From contig JAHZBE010000001.1 of the NCBI GenBank assembly GCA_019423565.1, positions 186,001 through 250,000 on the forward strand: a stretch of 64,000 nt of DNA, read 5' to 3'. The notes under the pieces were generated by a model. It saw only the letters and a program-made list of their open reading frames with translations, ran no database searches and was not told where the DNA came from. A program made the position numbers and the translations under genes. The DNA comes from a bacterium. Lineage in GTDB: Bacteria > Bacillota_I > Bacilli_A > RF39 > UBA660. This document shows positions 16,150 to 25,772 of this stretch, piece by piece (the stretch's first letter is position 1; every line of letters begins with the position of its first letter).

Positions 16150-16756
16150 AATCTTGTTTCTTAAATAAATATTTTTTATAAGCTTCATAATATTCAACAC
16201 CAGATATTAATGATAATATTGTACCAGCAATTAAAAAGAAATCATCAGCAGCAATATTGATTAAACCAAATGGAAAATTACCAAAAAGTTTAAGTGTTAA
16301 ACCTATCATTAAAAATGCAGTTTTAAATTTACCTGTATAACCTGCTGGAACTACTTCACCATTTGTATTTGCAAAAAGTCTAATAGTATTAACTATCATA
16401 TCTCTCATTACAACTATTACAGGAATAATTGGATGTATATAACCATATGCTGATAAAATTATAAGCAGACTATTTACTGATAACTTATCCGCAATTGGAT
16501 CCATTAACTTTCCATAATCACTTACATTATTATATTTTCTTGCTAAATGACCATCTAGGAAATCTGTTATAGAAGAAAGTATAAATAAAACTCCAACTAT
16601 AATCATTTTTGTGTCCATTATTAATATATCATTAACAAGGAATTTTTTAAAACTTACATTTATCATGTCAAATGGAAATACCAATATAATAATTATTATA
16701 ATTGACATAATTAATCTTGAATTAGTAAGTCTATTAGGCAAATTTTTATTCTTCAT
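16148..16756 (-). CDS. pgsA: CDP-diacylglycerol-glycerol-3-phosphate phosphatidyltransferase
   Basis: A 202-residue membrane enzyme with the CDP-alcohol phosphatidyltransferase signature DG-x2-AR-x8-G-x3-D-x3-D, seen in DFLDGHLARK and GKLMDPIADK (about residues 60-85), and several membrane helices. It makes phosphatidylglycerophosphate, the committed step to phosphatidylglycerol. The ATG at 16756 (MKNKNLPNRLT) follows AGAGGGG and lies 10 bases after the rodZ stop; the longer ORF start lies within rodZ. The rodZ-pgsA order is as in Bacillus. Confidence 0.95.
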   Translation of the reverse strand: MKNKNLPNRLTNSRLIMSIIIIIILVFPFDMINVSFKKFLVNDILIMDTKMIIVGVLFILSSITDFLDGHLARKYNNVSDYGKLMDPIADKLSVNSLLIILSAYGYIHPIIPVIVVMRDMIVNTIRLFANTNGEVVPAGYTGKFKTAFLMIGLTLKLFGNFPFGLINIAADDFFLIAGTILSLISGVEYYEAYKKYLFKKQD

Positions 16757-16766
16757 AACTACCCCT

Positions 16767-17231
16767 CTACTCCTTATCACTTATTTTAATATTATCGCTT
16801 GAATTACTATTTTTGCTATTATTATAAGCTGTAACGCCTACAAATACTACGATTAATACAACTAATATTATAATTAGTATAAGTGGTAATTTACTCTTTT
16901 CTTTTTCTTCTTTTGTATATGGAGATGCAATCTTATCTTCTTTTTCTTTTGCTTTACTTGCTTTTTCTATATCATCTATAGGTATCTTAGAAGTAGATTC
17001 AAATACATATTCATTAAATTCATCTATTATTTGTTCAGAATTAAGTCCTAAGTATTTAGCATAGTCTGTTATCATACATTTAAGTAAGAATATATCTTTA
17101 AATGTTTTATAATTTCCAGATTCTATTGCTTCAAGTTGAGAAACTTTATAATTTAAATCCTCCGCGGCCTCCTCTATAGACACCCCATTTTGTTCTCTTG
17201 ATTCTTTTAGAACTTCTCCTATTTCTTTCAA
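16767..17231 (-). CDS. rodZ: RodZ-like helix-turn-helix membrane protein
   Basis: A protein of about 154 residues. Residues 1-70 form an HTH_25-type domain (LKESREQNGVSIEEAAEDL, then YKVSQLEAIESG), followed by a charged linker and one membrane helix (about 115-138, LPLILIIILVVLIVVFVGV), with a short external tail instead of the larger RodZ C-terminal domain. RodZ links MreB to the membrane and cell-wall elongation. The TTG at 17231 lies 8 bases after AAGGAG; the GTG at 17240 overlaps that sequence. The position before pgsA supports the call. Confidence 0.85.
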   Translation of the reverse strand: MKEIGEVLKESREQNGVSIEEAAEDLNYKVSQLEAIESGNYKTFKDIFLLKCMITDYAKYLGLNSEQIIDEFNEYVFESTSKIPIDDIEKASKAKEKEDKIASPYTKEEKEKSKLPLILIIILVVLIVVFVGVTAYNNSKNSNSSDNIKISDKE

Positions 17232-17260
17232 ATATTTCACTCCTTACAATTTAAAAAAAT

Positions 17261-17611
17261 AATAATTTTAATAAGCCATGTTCTGTACCTATTACTAGGT
17301 GGTAAACATTTATCTATGATTAACTCATCCTATGCTTAGTTCTTTTTTCCCTTGCACAGGTTCCCCTACCATATTTTGGGTTTCTCGCTTGCGGAGTTTA
17401 CCAATCGTTTCACTTTTTCCTTTCGGAAAAATATCGTCACTGCGGCACTTTATGACTACTAAATCCATAGAAAACCTTAGGATTATTCATCGTCGTTAGC
17501 ATAAACTACTATAGGTTATTTTTTTCCTATACACAAACACTACTCTCATCACAGAAGAGTGCGAGCATGGACTTTCCTCTACATATAAATGCAGCGTTTA
17601 CCTAAAAATTA
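17261..17611 (-). ncRNA. rnpB: RNase P RNA, bacterial type B
   Basis: On the minus strand the region contains the conserved core GAGGAAAGTCCATGCTCGCAC near the 5' end, then AAAGTGCCGCAGTGACGA, GCGAGAAACCCAAA, GGTAGGGGAACC and the 3' element TACAGAACATGGCTTAT. The two ends pair (AATAATTTTTA with TTAAAATTATT) as the P1 helix. The sequence layout follows B. subtilis type B. It is the catalytic RNA that trims tRNA 5' leaders. It directly follows gpsB, as in Bacilli. Ends are approximate to a few bases. Confidence 0.96.
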
Positions 17612-17941
17612 TTATTCATTATCATTATTTCTTCCATAAATTATTTTTTCTAATTCGGAAATTCTACGAAGTAAGTCAACATTAGTCACTTGTCTTTCGC
17701 TATTTTTTACAATATCCATATTGGCTTTGGCATTTCTAAGTTTTTGCTTAAGTTCAAGAATTTGATTATTCAAAGCATCGATTTGTCTATCTTTTTCTCT
17801 AATCATACTGTTATATGCATTATAATCACTTATAACCATATCGAGTACTTTATCAACTTCTTGAGGTCTATATCCTCTAGCATCAACTTTAAAATCCCAA
17901 TTATAAAGCATATCTGGATTTAACAAAATTTCCTTTGACAC
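17612..17941 (-). CDS. gpsB: Cell-cycle protein GpsB
   Basis: A 109-residue DivIVA-family protein. The N-terminal membrane-binding domain contains FKVDARGYRPQEVDKVLDMV, followed by a coiled coil (to about residue 85) and a short C-terminal domain (VDLLRRISELEKIIYG). GpsB shuttles penicillin-binding proteins between division and elongation sites. The start is GTG at 17941, placed 5 bases after GAGG; no nearer ATG fits the family N-terminus. rnpB follows directly, the conserved Bacilli order. Confidence 0.95.
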   Translation of the reverse strand: MSKEILLNPDMLYNWDFKVDARGYRPQEVDKVLDMVISDYNAYNSMIREKDRQIDALNNQILELKQKLRNAKANMDIVKNSERQVTNVDLLRRISELEKIIYGRNNDNE

Positions 17942-18017
17942 TTTTGCCTCACCTCTTTTAAGTAATTATCACAGAAAAAGGTCTATTTGTCAATAGACAT
18001 ATATTTACTTTATTTGT

Positions 18018-18107
18018 TTACAAACACATTAACATTAAATCTAATTTACTATCTTCTACATCCTCAATCATATTATCAATTACATATATAAGATATAAAT
18101 TATTCAT
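18018..18107 (-). CDS. Possible 29-residue peptide
   Basis: The 330-base gap between gpsB and recU otherwise shows no gene. This short ORF has AAAGGAG 9 bases before ATG 18107 and encodes MNNLYLIYVIDNMIEDVEDS and a short hydrophobic end (KLDLMLMCL). It is acidic in the middle. The good ribosome site is the main support; the sequence is not recognised. Confidence 0.3.
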   Translation of the reverse strand: MNNLYLIYVIDNMIEDVEDSKLDLMLMCL

Positions 18108-18273
18108 TTTGTTTTTCTCCTTTATTATTAAGTTATCACAAAACTAAATTAGTTTCATTACAATCGACAAACAAAGATAATTATAGATATAATTAGATTA
18201 TAGAATTCAAATTTTTTAAAAGAAAATATATCAAATTTTTTCAATATATAGTATAATTAATATGGTGGTTATA

Positions 18274-18834
18274 ATGAATTACCCAAATAAAAAGAAAATT
18301 ATTAATGAAAATTATATATATTATGGGAAAAGAGGTATGAACTTAGAAGATGATATTAATTCATCAAATAAATATTATCTTGATAATGATATAGCGGTTA
18401 TATATAAAAAACCTACTCCAATAAAAGTAGTTAAAGTAGATTATAATAAAAGAATTAATACAAAAATAACAGAAGCATATTATGAAATACCTTCTACTAC
18501 TGACTATAATGGTATATATAAAGGAAAATATATAGACTTTGAAGCAAAAGAAACAAAATCTAAGACATCTTTTTCATTAAATAATATTCATAAACACCAA
18601 ATTGATCATTTAATTAAAGTTAAGAATCATGGTGGAATATCTTTTTTAATAATCAGATTTACGACGATAAATAAAACTTTTTTATTAGAAACTCAAAAAT
18701 TAGAAGAATTCCTATATAATAATGAAAGAAAATCAATACCTCTTTCATATATTAATGATAATGGTTACTTGATTAATGAAAATTATAACCCAAGATTAGA
18801 ATATATAAAAATAGTAGATAAGATAATGATTTAA
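18274..18834 (+). CDS. recU: Holliday junction resolvase RecU
   Basis: A 186-residue endonuclease with the RecU blocks GKRGMNLEDDIN, TDYNGIYKGKYIDFEAKET (the catalytic Asp and E-x-K of the nuclease fold), and FSLNNIHKHQIDHL, and a GGISFLIIRF strand. It cuts four-way DNA junctions and modulates RecA. The ATG at 18274 (MNYPNKKK) is preferred over the ORF start because GGTGG precedes it. It is followed on the same strand by ponA, the same pair as in B. subtilis. Confidence 0.94.
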   Translation: MNYPNKKKIINENYIYYGKRGMNLEDDINSSNKYYLDNDIAVIYKKPTPIKVVKVDYNKRINTKITEAYYEIPSTTDYNGIYKGKYIDFEAKETKSKTSFSLNNIHKHQIDHLIKVKNHGGISFLIIRFTTINKTFLLETQKLEEFLYNNERKSIPLSYINDNGYLINENYNPRLEYIKIVDKIMI

Positions 18835-18916
18835 AATACATTATGTCTATATATTTTGTTTTCCATATATAAACATAATTTATGATAAATAAAAAAAGAT
18901 AAAGGTGGCTGATAAA

Positions 18917-21748
18917 ATGATTAAAAAAACAAACAAAAAAACAAGTACAAAGAAAACTAAATCAAATGATACTGTAGTTAAGCAAAAGAAAAAGAAAAAA
19001 GTTAAAAAAATATTAAAATTATTACTTAATATATTCTTACTTTTATTGCTTATTGGATTAATTGGTGGAATAGTATTTGCAGTATACATAGTTGTAAAAG
19101 CTCCAAATTTTGATCCAAAAAACTTATATAGTACAGAATCATCTATAGTATATGATAAAAACGGAAAACAAATTACTAAACTTGGTGTTGAAAAAAGAAA
19201 AAACGTTAATTATGACGATTTACCACAAGTTTTAGTTGATGCGATTATCGCAACAGAGGATTCAAGATTTATGCAACATAATGGTTTTGATTTACCTCGT
19301 TTCTTAAAAGCATCCGCAGGACAAGTAGTAAATAAAATAACAGGTCATGGTAATGCTGGTGGTGGATCAACACTTACAATGCAAGTTTCAAAAAATAACT
19401 ATACATCTGTTGAATCATCCGGTTTTGAAGGAATAGTTAGAAAATTTACAGATATATATATTTCAATATTCAAACTTGAAAAAAATTATTCAAAAGAAGA
19501 AATAATGGAATTTTATGTAAATATACCATATCTTGGAAATAACTCATATGGTGTTGAACAAGCATGTCAAAGTTATTTTGGAAAATCTGTTTCTGATATT
19601 AACTTAAGTGAGGCATCTTTAATTGCTGGTTTATTCCAAGCACCTGCTTCATATGATCCATATAGACATCCAGATTATGCAGAAGAAAGAAGAAATACAG
19701 TTCTATACCTAATGCAAAGACATGGATATATTACTAAAGAAGAAGCAGAAGATGCTAAAAAGATTTCAGTAACAAGTCTTCTTAGATCATCAAATCCAGA
19801 GAGTGAATCAAACGAATATCAATCATATATAGATGTAGTAATTGATGAAGTTGAAGAAAAAACTGGTAATAATCCTTATACAACAGGAATGAAAATATAT
19901 ACAAATCTAGATACTGATAAACAAGCAGTATTAAATGATTTAATGAGTGGTAAAACATGGACTTGGAAAGATGATAAAGTTCAAGCTGCTGTAGCTATAG
20001 TTGATGTTAATACTGGCGCTTTAGTAGCTGTTGGTGGCGGTAGAAATAGAACTGGTGCAAGACAGCTTAATTTAGCAACTGATATAACAAGACAAATAGG
20101 ATCTTGTGCTAAACCATTATTTGATTATGGTCCAGCATTTGAATATAATAATGCAGGCCTTGCATCACAAGTTTACGATGGACCGCATTCATATTCAAGC
20201 GGAGTTGCAATAAGAAACGTTGATGGTAGTTATGGTGGTACAATGACTTACAAATATGCCCTTGCTGCATCAAGAAATATACCAGCGCTTAAAGTATTCC
20301 AATCCGTTGATAATTCAAAAATTAAGGAATTTGTTACTAAACTTGGAATAACTCCTGAAATAGATAGTTATGGGGGACTTCATGAAGCACACGCACTTGG
20401 TGCATTTACTGGATCAAATCCAAAGAGTATGGCTGCTGCTTATGCTGCATTTTCAAATGGTGGTTATTATGCTGAACCATATACGATTAATAAAATAGAA
20501 TATATTGATTCAGATAAAACTGTAAGTTTAAAAAGTAAGAGAACAAGAGTTATGTCAGATTCAACTGCATATATGATAACTGATGCATTAACATATGCTG
20601 TTTCTGGTTATGGAAATATTGGTGGATCTGTAAGTGGCGTACAACTTGCTGCTAAAACAGGTACAACGATGTTTGATTCTGAAGCAAGAAAAAAATATGG
20701 TTATCCATCTTCTGCTAATATGGATATGTGGGTAACAGGTTATACTCCTGAATATGCTGTATCATTGTGGTATGGATATGAAAACGCTGAAAAAGGATAT
20801 TACTTAGGAAGTGAAGGATATTCAGTTCGTGGTAAAATATTTAGACAAATAATATCAAACATATCTGATAGAAGTGGTAGTAAAAAATTTACAGTACCAA
20901 GTAGTGTTGTAAAAGTAACTGTTGAAAAAGAAACATCACCTTTAATGCTTCCATCTGCTAATACACCAGATAATATGAAAGTTACAGAGTACTTCAAAAA
21001 AGGAACACAACCTACCGAAGTATCACCAAGATATAGTGCACTTCCTAATGCATCTGGATTAACTGCTAAAACAAATGGTAATCAAGTTGAACTTACTTGG
21101 GCAGCTGCTTCTAAACCAGAATATTTAACTGATGATTATTTCAGAAAAAATTATAAAAACTATTTTGGTAGTAGTTTAGAAACAGCACTTTCAAGTAGAA
21201 AAGCATCAAATGGTGAATTTGGTTATGAAGTATTTGTAAAAAATAATAAAACAGGTACAACAACATCATTGGGATTTACAACAAATACTTCATTTAAAAC
21301 AACAAAAATAAATAGTAATGTTACATATATAGTTAAAACAAAACTTGCTAATTTAAGTTGTACTTCTAGCTCTGGTATAACTACAGATGTTAAAGGAGAA
21401 GAAGAAAATCATAACTTACTAACATATGAGCTAATAAAAAGTGAGGTTGCAGCTATAGTTGGTACAAGTTATGTTGATCCAGGAATTACGGTATTTAATA
21501 ATGGAGTTGATGTAACAAAAGATGCAACAATAACAGTATCTTGTATACAACTTGGAACAAGCAACAAAAAACAAAAAGATTCATATATATTTAATAGTTC
21601 TGGTACATATACTTTTAAATATACAATAACATATGAAGGTTCATCTACAACAGCAACAAGAACAATTACAGTAGGAAATTCTGGTAGTGGATCAAATGAT
21701 AATACAAATGACAATACAACACAAAAAGATAAGAGCACATCTAATTAG
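18917..21748 (+). CDS. ponA: Bifunctional penicillin-binding protein 1 (transglycosylase/transpeptidase)
   Basis: A 943-residue class A PBP. The order is a Lys-rich cytoplasmic tail, one membrane helix (about residues 36-60), a GT51 glycosyltransferase (EDSRFMQHNGFD with catalytic Glu, GGGSTLTMQ, NIPYLGNNSYG), a transpeptidase (GSCAKP as SxxK, SRN, and KTGT), an FN3-like module after about residue 700, and a C-terminal Ig-like module with a Gly/Asn/Asp-rich end. It polymerises and cross-links peptidoglycan outside the membrane. ATG 18917 lies 8 bases after AAAGGTGG; an in-frame GTG at 18905 lies within that site. The extra C-terminal modules are longer than in B. subtilis PBP1. Confidence 0.96.
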   Translation: MIKKTNKKTSTKKTKSNDTVVKQKKKKKVKKILKLLLNIFLLLLLIGLIGGIVFAVYIVVKAPNFDPKNLYSTESSIVYDKNGKQITKLGVEKRKNVNYDDLPQVLVDAIIATEDSRFMQHNGFDLPRFLKASAGQVVNKITGHGNAGGGSTLTMQVSKNNYTSVESSGFEGIVRKFTDIYISIFKLEKNYSKEEIMEFYVNIPYLGNNSYGVEQACQSYFGKSVSDINLSEASLIAGLFQAPASYDPYRHPDYAEERRNTVLYLMQRHGYITKEEAEDAKKISVTSLLRSSNPESESNEYQSYIDVVIDEVEEKTGNNPYTTGMKIYTNLDTDKQAVLNDLMSGKTWTWKDDKVQAAVAIVDVNTGALVAVGGGRNRTGARQLNLATDITRQIGSCAKPLFDYGPAFEYNNAGLASQVYDGPHSYSSGVAIRNVDGSYGGTMTYKYALAASRNIPALKVFQSVDNSKIKEFVTKLGITPEIDSYGGLHEAHALGAFTGSNPKSMAAAYAAFSNGGYYAEPYTINKIEYIDSDKTVSLKSKRTRVMSDSTAYMITDALTYAVSGYGNIGGSVSGVQLAAKTGTTMFDSEARKKYGYPSSANMDMWVTGYTPEYAVSLWYGYENAEKGYYLGSEGYSVRGKIFRQIISNISDRSGSKKFTVPSSVVKVTVEKETSPLMLPSANTPDNMKVTEYFKKGTQPTEVSPRYSALPNASGLTAKTNGNQVELTWAAASKPEYLTDDYFRKNYKNYFGSSLETALSSRKASNGEFGYEVFVKNNKTGTTTSLGFTTNTSFKTTKINSNVTYIVKTKLANLSCTSSSGITTDVKGEEENHNLLTYELIKSEVAAIVGTSYVDPGITVFNNGVDVTKDATITVSCIQLGTSNKKQKDSYIFNSSGTYTFKYTITYEGSSTTATRTITVGNSGSGSNDNTNDNTTQKDKSTSN

Positions 21749-21758
21749 ACGTGCTCTT
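21731..21758. terminator. Terminator between ponA and dnaD
   Basis: AGAGCAC / GTGCTCT inverted repeat spanning the ponA stop codon, followed by TTTATT on the plus strand. The dnaD-like gene ends at its edge. Confidence 0.7.
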
Positions 21759-22390
21759 TATTCATTTAACCAATCATAATCGTACAATTCTTCTATATAT
21801 TCATCTTTCTTTTTACTACTAACTATATCCATTGACGATTTATAACCTTTTTTATTCCATTCAAATAGAATTTTATCAATGTATCTTATACTATTAACTC
21901 CGTTTAGAATTGCTTCTTTTAAAGCACTCTCTATAAGTTCTAAAGGTATATTATTTTCAATCCATTTATTTATTGTTTCATACTCGACAGGAGAAAGTGT
22001 TCTACCAAATTCTTGTTCAAACTTTGAAAATATATCTGATGAGTTATCTTTTTTTTCTGATTCAATTAGAAAAGAATTAATCTTTGAATAAAATAAATCT
22101 AAAGATATATATTCTTCAATTATTCCATTATTTTTACTTATTTCAATCGAAATGTAATTTTTTTCTGCTAAACTATTTACATTTTCAAGTATATCATTAT
22201 GACTTACATATAATTCTTTTGAAAATTTATCAACATCAAAAATTATTTTTTCTTTAAAATTTAGAAAATATACAAGCATAATTAATTCATTGTTTTGTAA
22301 ATCAAACTTATCTAAAAATTTTATTAAATAATTTGGTATAATAAGGTTATCATTTACCCTTAATAATGTATTAATAACATCTTTATTCAT
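21758..22390 (-). CDS. dnaD: DnaD-like primosomal protein
   Basis: A protein of about 210 residues. An N-terminal winged-helix region (about 1-110, with VDKFSKELYVSHNDILENV) is followed by the DnaB_2/DnaD C-terminal domain: FEQEFGRTLSPVEYETINKW, then ALKEAILNGVNSIRYIDKILFEW, the typical signature. DnaD helps load the replicative helicase at origins and restarted forks. ATG 22390 overlaps the cca stop by eight bases, indicating translational coupling, and follows GAGAG. Confidence 0.9.
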   Translation of the reverse strand: MNKDVINTLLRVNDNLIIPNYLIKFLDKFDLQNNELIMLVYFLNFKEKIIFDVDKFSKELYVSHNDILENVNSLAEKNYISIEISKNNGIIEEYISLDLFYSKINSFLIESEKKDNSSDIFSKFEQEFGRTLSPVEYETINKWIENNIPLELIESALKEAILNGVNSIRYIDKILFEWNKKGYKSSMDIVSSKKKDEYIEELYDYDWLNE

Positions 22391-23474
22391 TATAATCACT
22401 CTCTTCATAATTTGACTTTATATAATAAATTAAATAACTTTTTTTGTTTTTTAATTTATTATACAATATTTGTTTTTCTAAATCTACATAAATTTCATCA
22501 ATATTTTCTTTACTAGTTATTTTCATGATATCATATATATTAATATCTATATCTTTTCTATCATGTATTGGTAAATTACTATATCTAATTTTATAATCTA
22601 TATCTATATTTAATGTTAAAGATGATGTTTTTATTATATTAAAATCATATTTATATAATACATAATCATCTATATAACCTTTTTCTATAATACTTTTTAT
22701 TATACTAATTTCATTCTTTTCTTTTTTAGAAAAATTATAATCATCTGAATATGATATTTGTGCCCAAACTCCAATATAATTATCAGAGTCAATAATCATA
22801 TTTTTATGGCTTATTTTAAGTACTTTATCTAATTTTAAATCATCTATAAGTTTAAATGCATTATTGGCTTTATTATGCCTAAAAATAATATTTAATTCTT
22901 CTTTTATTCTATCAAAAGAAATATACTCTAGTCTATCTTTATATTTAATAATTGATGAAACTAAATTATCATCTAAACTAAAATCATATATACTTGCAAA
23001 TCTAATAGCTCTAAGTATTCTTAATGGATCATCATATATCTTTTTATCAGAATCACCTATTACACTTATAACCTTATTATTAATATCATTAATTCCATTT
23101 AATAAATCTACATAATTTTCATTTTTATCTATACAAATAGAATTTATAGTAAAATCTCTTCTTATTAAATCTTCTTTTAAATCATAAATATATTCTATTT
23201 TATATGGTCTTCTATCATTATCCTTATAATATTCTTTTCTAAAAGTAGTTATTTCAAAATTATAACCATTATATGGTAAAATAATACATCCATAATTATT
23301 TGAACATTCTTTATTAAATATTTTATTTAGCTCATCTGGTTTAGCATTTGTAATAATATCTATATCATTAGATTCAATACCGAGTATTTTATCTCTAACA
23401 TATCCACCGACAATATATGCTTTATAACCATTATTTTCTAATATATTTAATATTTTAATCGCACTCTCATACAT
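22383..23474 (-). CDS. cca: CCA tRNA nucleotidyltransferase
   Basis: A 363-residue class II nucleotidyltransferase. Motifs: AYIVGGYVRD, SNDIDI (metal-binding Asp pair), EDLIRRDFTINSI, DPLRILRAIRFA and YISFDRIKEEL. It adds or repairs the CCA tail on tRNA 3' ends. The C-terminal region is shorter than the usual 400-450 residues. All thirteen tRNA genes in this window already encode CCA, so a repair role is likely here. The downstream dnaD-like gene overlaps its end. Confidence 0.93.
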   Translation of the reverse strand: MYESAIKILNILENNGYKAYIVGGYVRDKILGIESNDIDIITNAKPDELNKIFNKECSNNYGCIILPYNGYNFEITTFRKEYYKDNDRRPYKIEYIYDLKEDLIRRDFTINSICIDKNENYVDLLNGINDINNKVISVIGDSDKKIYDDPLRILRAIRFASIYDFSLDDNLVSSIIKYKDRLEYISFDRIKEELNIIFRHNKANNAFKLIDDLKLDKVLKISHKNMIIDSDNYIGVWAQISYSDDYNFSKKEKNEISIIKSIIEKGYIDDYVLYKYDFNIIKTSSLTLNIDIDYKIRYSNLPIHDRKDIDINIYDIMKITSKENIDEIYVDLEKQILYNKLKNKKSYLIYYIKSNYEESDYNE

Positions 23475-23507
23475 AATACCACCATAAAAATTATATCATA
23501 AAACGAG

Positions 23508-23535
23508 AAAAACCACTCAATATGAATGGTTTTTT
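23508..23535 (-). terminator. Terminator of the HU gene
   Basis: AAAAACCA(C)TC / GA(A)TGGTTTTTT inverted repeat with G-T pairing, followed on the minus strand by TTTTT, directly after the HU stop. Confidence 0.75.
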
Positions 23536-23537
23536 AA

Positions 23538-23813
23538 TTATTTATTAACTGATTCTTTTAATTTGCTTCCAGCTTTAAATGAAACGCTATTTCTAGCAGC
23601 AATCTTAACTGGTAATCCAGTTTTTGGATTTCTTCCTTCTCTAGCTTCTCTTCTTGAAACACCGAATGTTCCAAATCCAGTTAAAGTAATTTTTTCTCCT
23701 TTTTGTAATGTTTCAGCAACTGCACTCATGAATGCTTCTAAAGCACGAGATGAATCTGCTTTTGTTAATCCAGATTTAGCTGCCATTGCTTCGATTAATT
23801 CTGCTTTTGTCAT
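23538..23813 (-). CDS. hup: DNA-binding protein HU
   Basis: A 91-residue HU protein with MTKAELIEAMA, the GFGTFGVSRREAREGRNPKTG arm region (seen as GFGTFGVSRR and GRNPKTG) and the C-terminal FKAGSKLKE. It bends and compacts chromosomal DNA. CGGAGG precedes the ATG by nine bases. Its codons are more GC-rich and regular than those of neighbouring genes, as expected for a highly expressed protein. Confidence 0.98.
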   Translation of the reverse strand: MTKAELIEAMAAKSGLTKADSSRALEAFMSAVAETLQKGEKITLTGFGTFGVSRREAREGRNPKTGLPVKIAARNSVSFKAGSKLKESVNK

Positions 23814-23920
23814 GTTATAAACCTCCGTATTTTGACTTATTAATAAGCATACTATGCTTATAAATATAGAATACCATTATTTTTAATTTTTTACAATACT
23901 TTTTTTATATTTTCCCTTAA

Positions 23921-23955
23921 AAATAAAAGAAATGCATACCAATTAGGCTGCATTT
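23921..23955 (-). terminator. Terminator of the unknown coiled-coil cluster
   Basis: AAATGCA / TGCATTT inverted repeat with a 12-base loop, followed by CTTTTATTTTT on the minus strand, overlapping the stop codon of the 507-residue gene. Confidence 0.75.
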
Positions 23956-25466
23956 GAAAGAAAGGCTTGTATATCACTTATATTATCTTTTTTATCTTTA
24001 TTCTTATCAGATAAAATAGCATCTAAAGGAACAAATTTTTCTTCTTCTTTAAGTTTTATTATTGTTTTTGGAATTTTATACTTTGACCATACGTTAAGAA
24101 TCGTCTGAACCTTTGCTTCTGTTGAATTTGCTATTTTAGCTGGTTCAGAAGGTTCATTAATAATTACTTCTGATATTTCTTCTTTAGATACTGGTTCATC
24201 AATTTTATTTCCATCAAGTATTGAATTCACCTCTTTCTCATTAAGAGGAACATTATTATTAACATCAACTTTTGATTCTATATTTACTGGAATATTTGGC
24301 GCAGGTACTTCAAATGTTGGAACTTTTACTTCTGATTCAGTATTTGAAGTTTTAATTAAATTTGATGTTGATAAATCTAAACTAGGCATTCCAACAATTT
24401 TATTTTCATTATCTTGAGTATTCAAATCTGTAATTACATTTTCAGTAAGAACGTTTAGGTTAATGGGTTCTTTAGTAGTTTGATCTAAATTTTCATCAAT
24501 TGTACCAACATTCTGTTCTATGTTGGAATCAACTTGTAAATTTACTTTTGAATCATCCCCTGTTAACTCTTCTGAATTATTATTAATTTCTTCCACATCT
24601 GTATTGATATTAACTATATTTTGACTTTCATCATTTAAATCTTCAGAATTTTCACTCTTATTAATTGCATCTTCATTATCATTGGCATTAATTACTTCAA
24701 TTTGATTTTCTTTTGTATCTATTTTGCTAACATTATCTTTTAATTCATTAACATTTTCTTCCCCACCAATTATTTTTTCTTCTTTAGTATCATCTTTTTC
24801 TATAAATTTTGGAATTCTACTCAAAAATTCTTCGTTTTCTTCCTTTTTCATATTGTTACTATTATATAATTTTTTTAACATTTCATATGGATTATCATTT
24901 TCTACTACTTTTTCTTCATTCGATTTAAATTTTTCTATTATTTCATTAACTATATTTATAGTCGTTTTAGATATTATAGAATTTTCAATTGAATTAAATA
25001 CTAGGATAATATCATTTAAATCAGTTGATTGAATATGTACGACTGTATTTAATGTTTCAACCTTCATTCCTTGATTTGTACTCAATGTTTCAATTTCTTC
25101 CATAGTAGATACTTTATCTATTTCTTTATCTATTTCTTCGATTTCATTTATAATATCACCATATTCTTTAAGCAAAACTGAACATATATCAATCAAGTCT
25201 TTTTTTTGTTTCCTTTCTGGCTTAATATTTTCTAAAATATCATGCTTTTTTTGGACTTCATCAATAGAAATAATTTTTTTATTTTCGCCACCTTCTTGAT
25301 ATTCATTCTTTAAAATTAATAATTCTTTTTCGATATTTTTTATTTTATCTAATGTTTCTATAATTTTTTTTTCAAGTTCTTTCTTTCTTAAAAGAACCCC
25401 CTTTTTTGAATCATACAATTGTATTAAAACTTCAAGTTCATCATCCGATAATTTTGTAATATCCAT
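23943..25466 (-). CDS. Large acidic Asn-rich protein with N-terminal coiled coil, unknown
   Basis: A 507-residue protein not recognised. Residues 1-150 are charged and helical (LSDDELEVLIQLYDSKKG, then heptad-like Leu/Ile/Lys runs), residues 150-230 appear globular, residues 230-430 are a low-complexity Asn/Glu/Asp/Ser-rich, probably disordered stretch, and the last 75 residues (NSTEAKVQTILNVWSKYKIP onward) look folded. No signal or membrane helix is present. The start at 25466 follows GAGAGGTG. It is last in an apparent operon of four genes with two DUF1292-like proteins and another coiled-coil protein. Confidence 0.65.
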   Translation of the reverse strand: MDITKLSDDELEVLIQLYDSKKGVLLRKKELEKKIIETLDKIKNIEKELLILKNEYQEGGENKKIISIDEVQKKHDILENIKPERKQKKDLIDICSVLLKEYGDIINEIEEIDKEIDKVSTMEEIETLSTNQGMKVETLNTVVHIQSTDLNDIILVFNSIENSIISKTTINIVNEIIEKFKSNEEKVVENDNPYEMLKKLYNSNNMKKEENEEFLSRIPKFIEKDDTKEEKIIGGEENVNELKDNVSKIDTKENQIEVINANDNEDAINKSENSEDLNDESQNIVNINTDVEEINNNSEELTGDDSKVNLQVDSNIEQNVGTIDENLDQTTKEPINLNVLTENVITDLNTQDNENKIVGMPSLDLSTSNLIKTSNTESEVKVPTFEVPAPNIPVNIESKVDVNNNVPLNEKEVNSILDGNKIDEPVSKEEISEVIINEPSEPAKIANSTEAKVQTILNVWSKYKIPKTIIKLKEEEKFVPLDAILSDKNKDKKDNISDIQAFLSNAA

Positions 25467-25484
25467 GATTCTCACCTCTCAATC

Positions 25485-25754
25485 TTATTTATCATTTTCC
25501 CTTAAAGACTTATAAGTTTCAGAAAAAATCTTATACGCTTCTTGTCTTTCTTCTTCATTTTCTAAATCTTTCATTATTTCTTTGCCATCTTCTTTTATTA
25601 TCTTAGATGCATATATTGATACATTATTATCATCTGTATTCTTGATAAAATAATATATATATTCATTTTTTGCATTTTCTGCATTAATTCTAGTAATTAA
25701 AGTTGCTTCTTCCTTTTTTCCATTTTTTAATTCTATTTCAAATTTATCTCCCAT
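25485..25754 (-). CDS. DUF1292-like small protein
   Basis: An 89-residue acidic protein, MGDKFEIELKNGKKEEATL, with NEYIYYFIKN, VSIYASKI, and a C-terminal acidic helix DLENEEERQEAYKIFSETY. The pattern of a short sheet with YIYY, then an alternating strand and an acidic helix, matches DUF1292 (YrzB) proteins of unknown role. It is paralogous to the gene at 26440 and related to that at 39220. GGAGG precedes its ATG; it lies 18 bases after the coiled-coil gene and before the 507-residue gene. Confidence 0.72.
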   Translation of the reverse strand: MGDKFEIELKNGKKEEATLITRINAENAKNEYIYYFIKNTDDNNVSIYASKIIKEDGKEIMKDLENEEERQEAYKIFSETYKSLRENDK

Positions 25755-25772
25755 TTTATTCCTCCTAAATTA

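Noticed and set aside
18880..19089. Minus-strand hydrophobic ORF over the ponA start
   Set aside because: Reverse complement of the Lys-rich tail and membrane helix of ponA.
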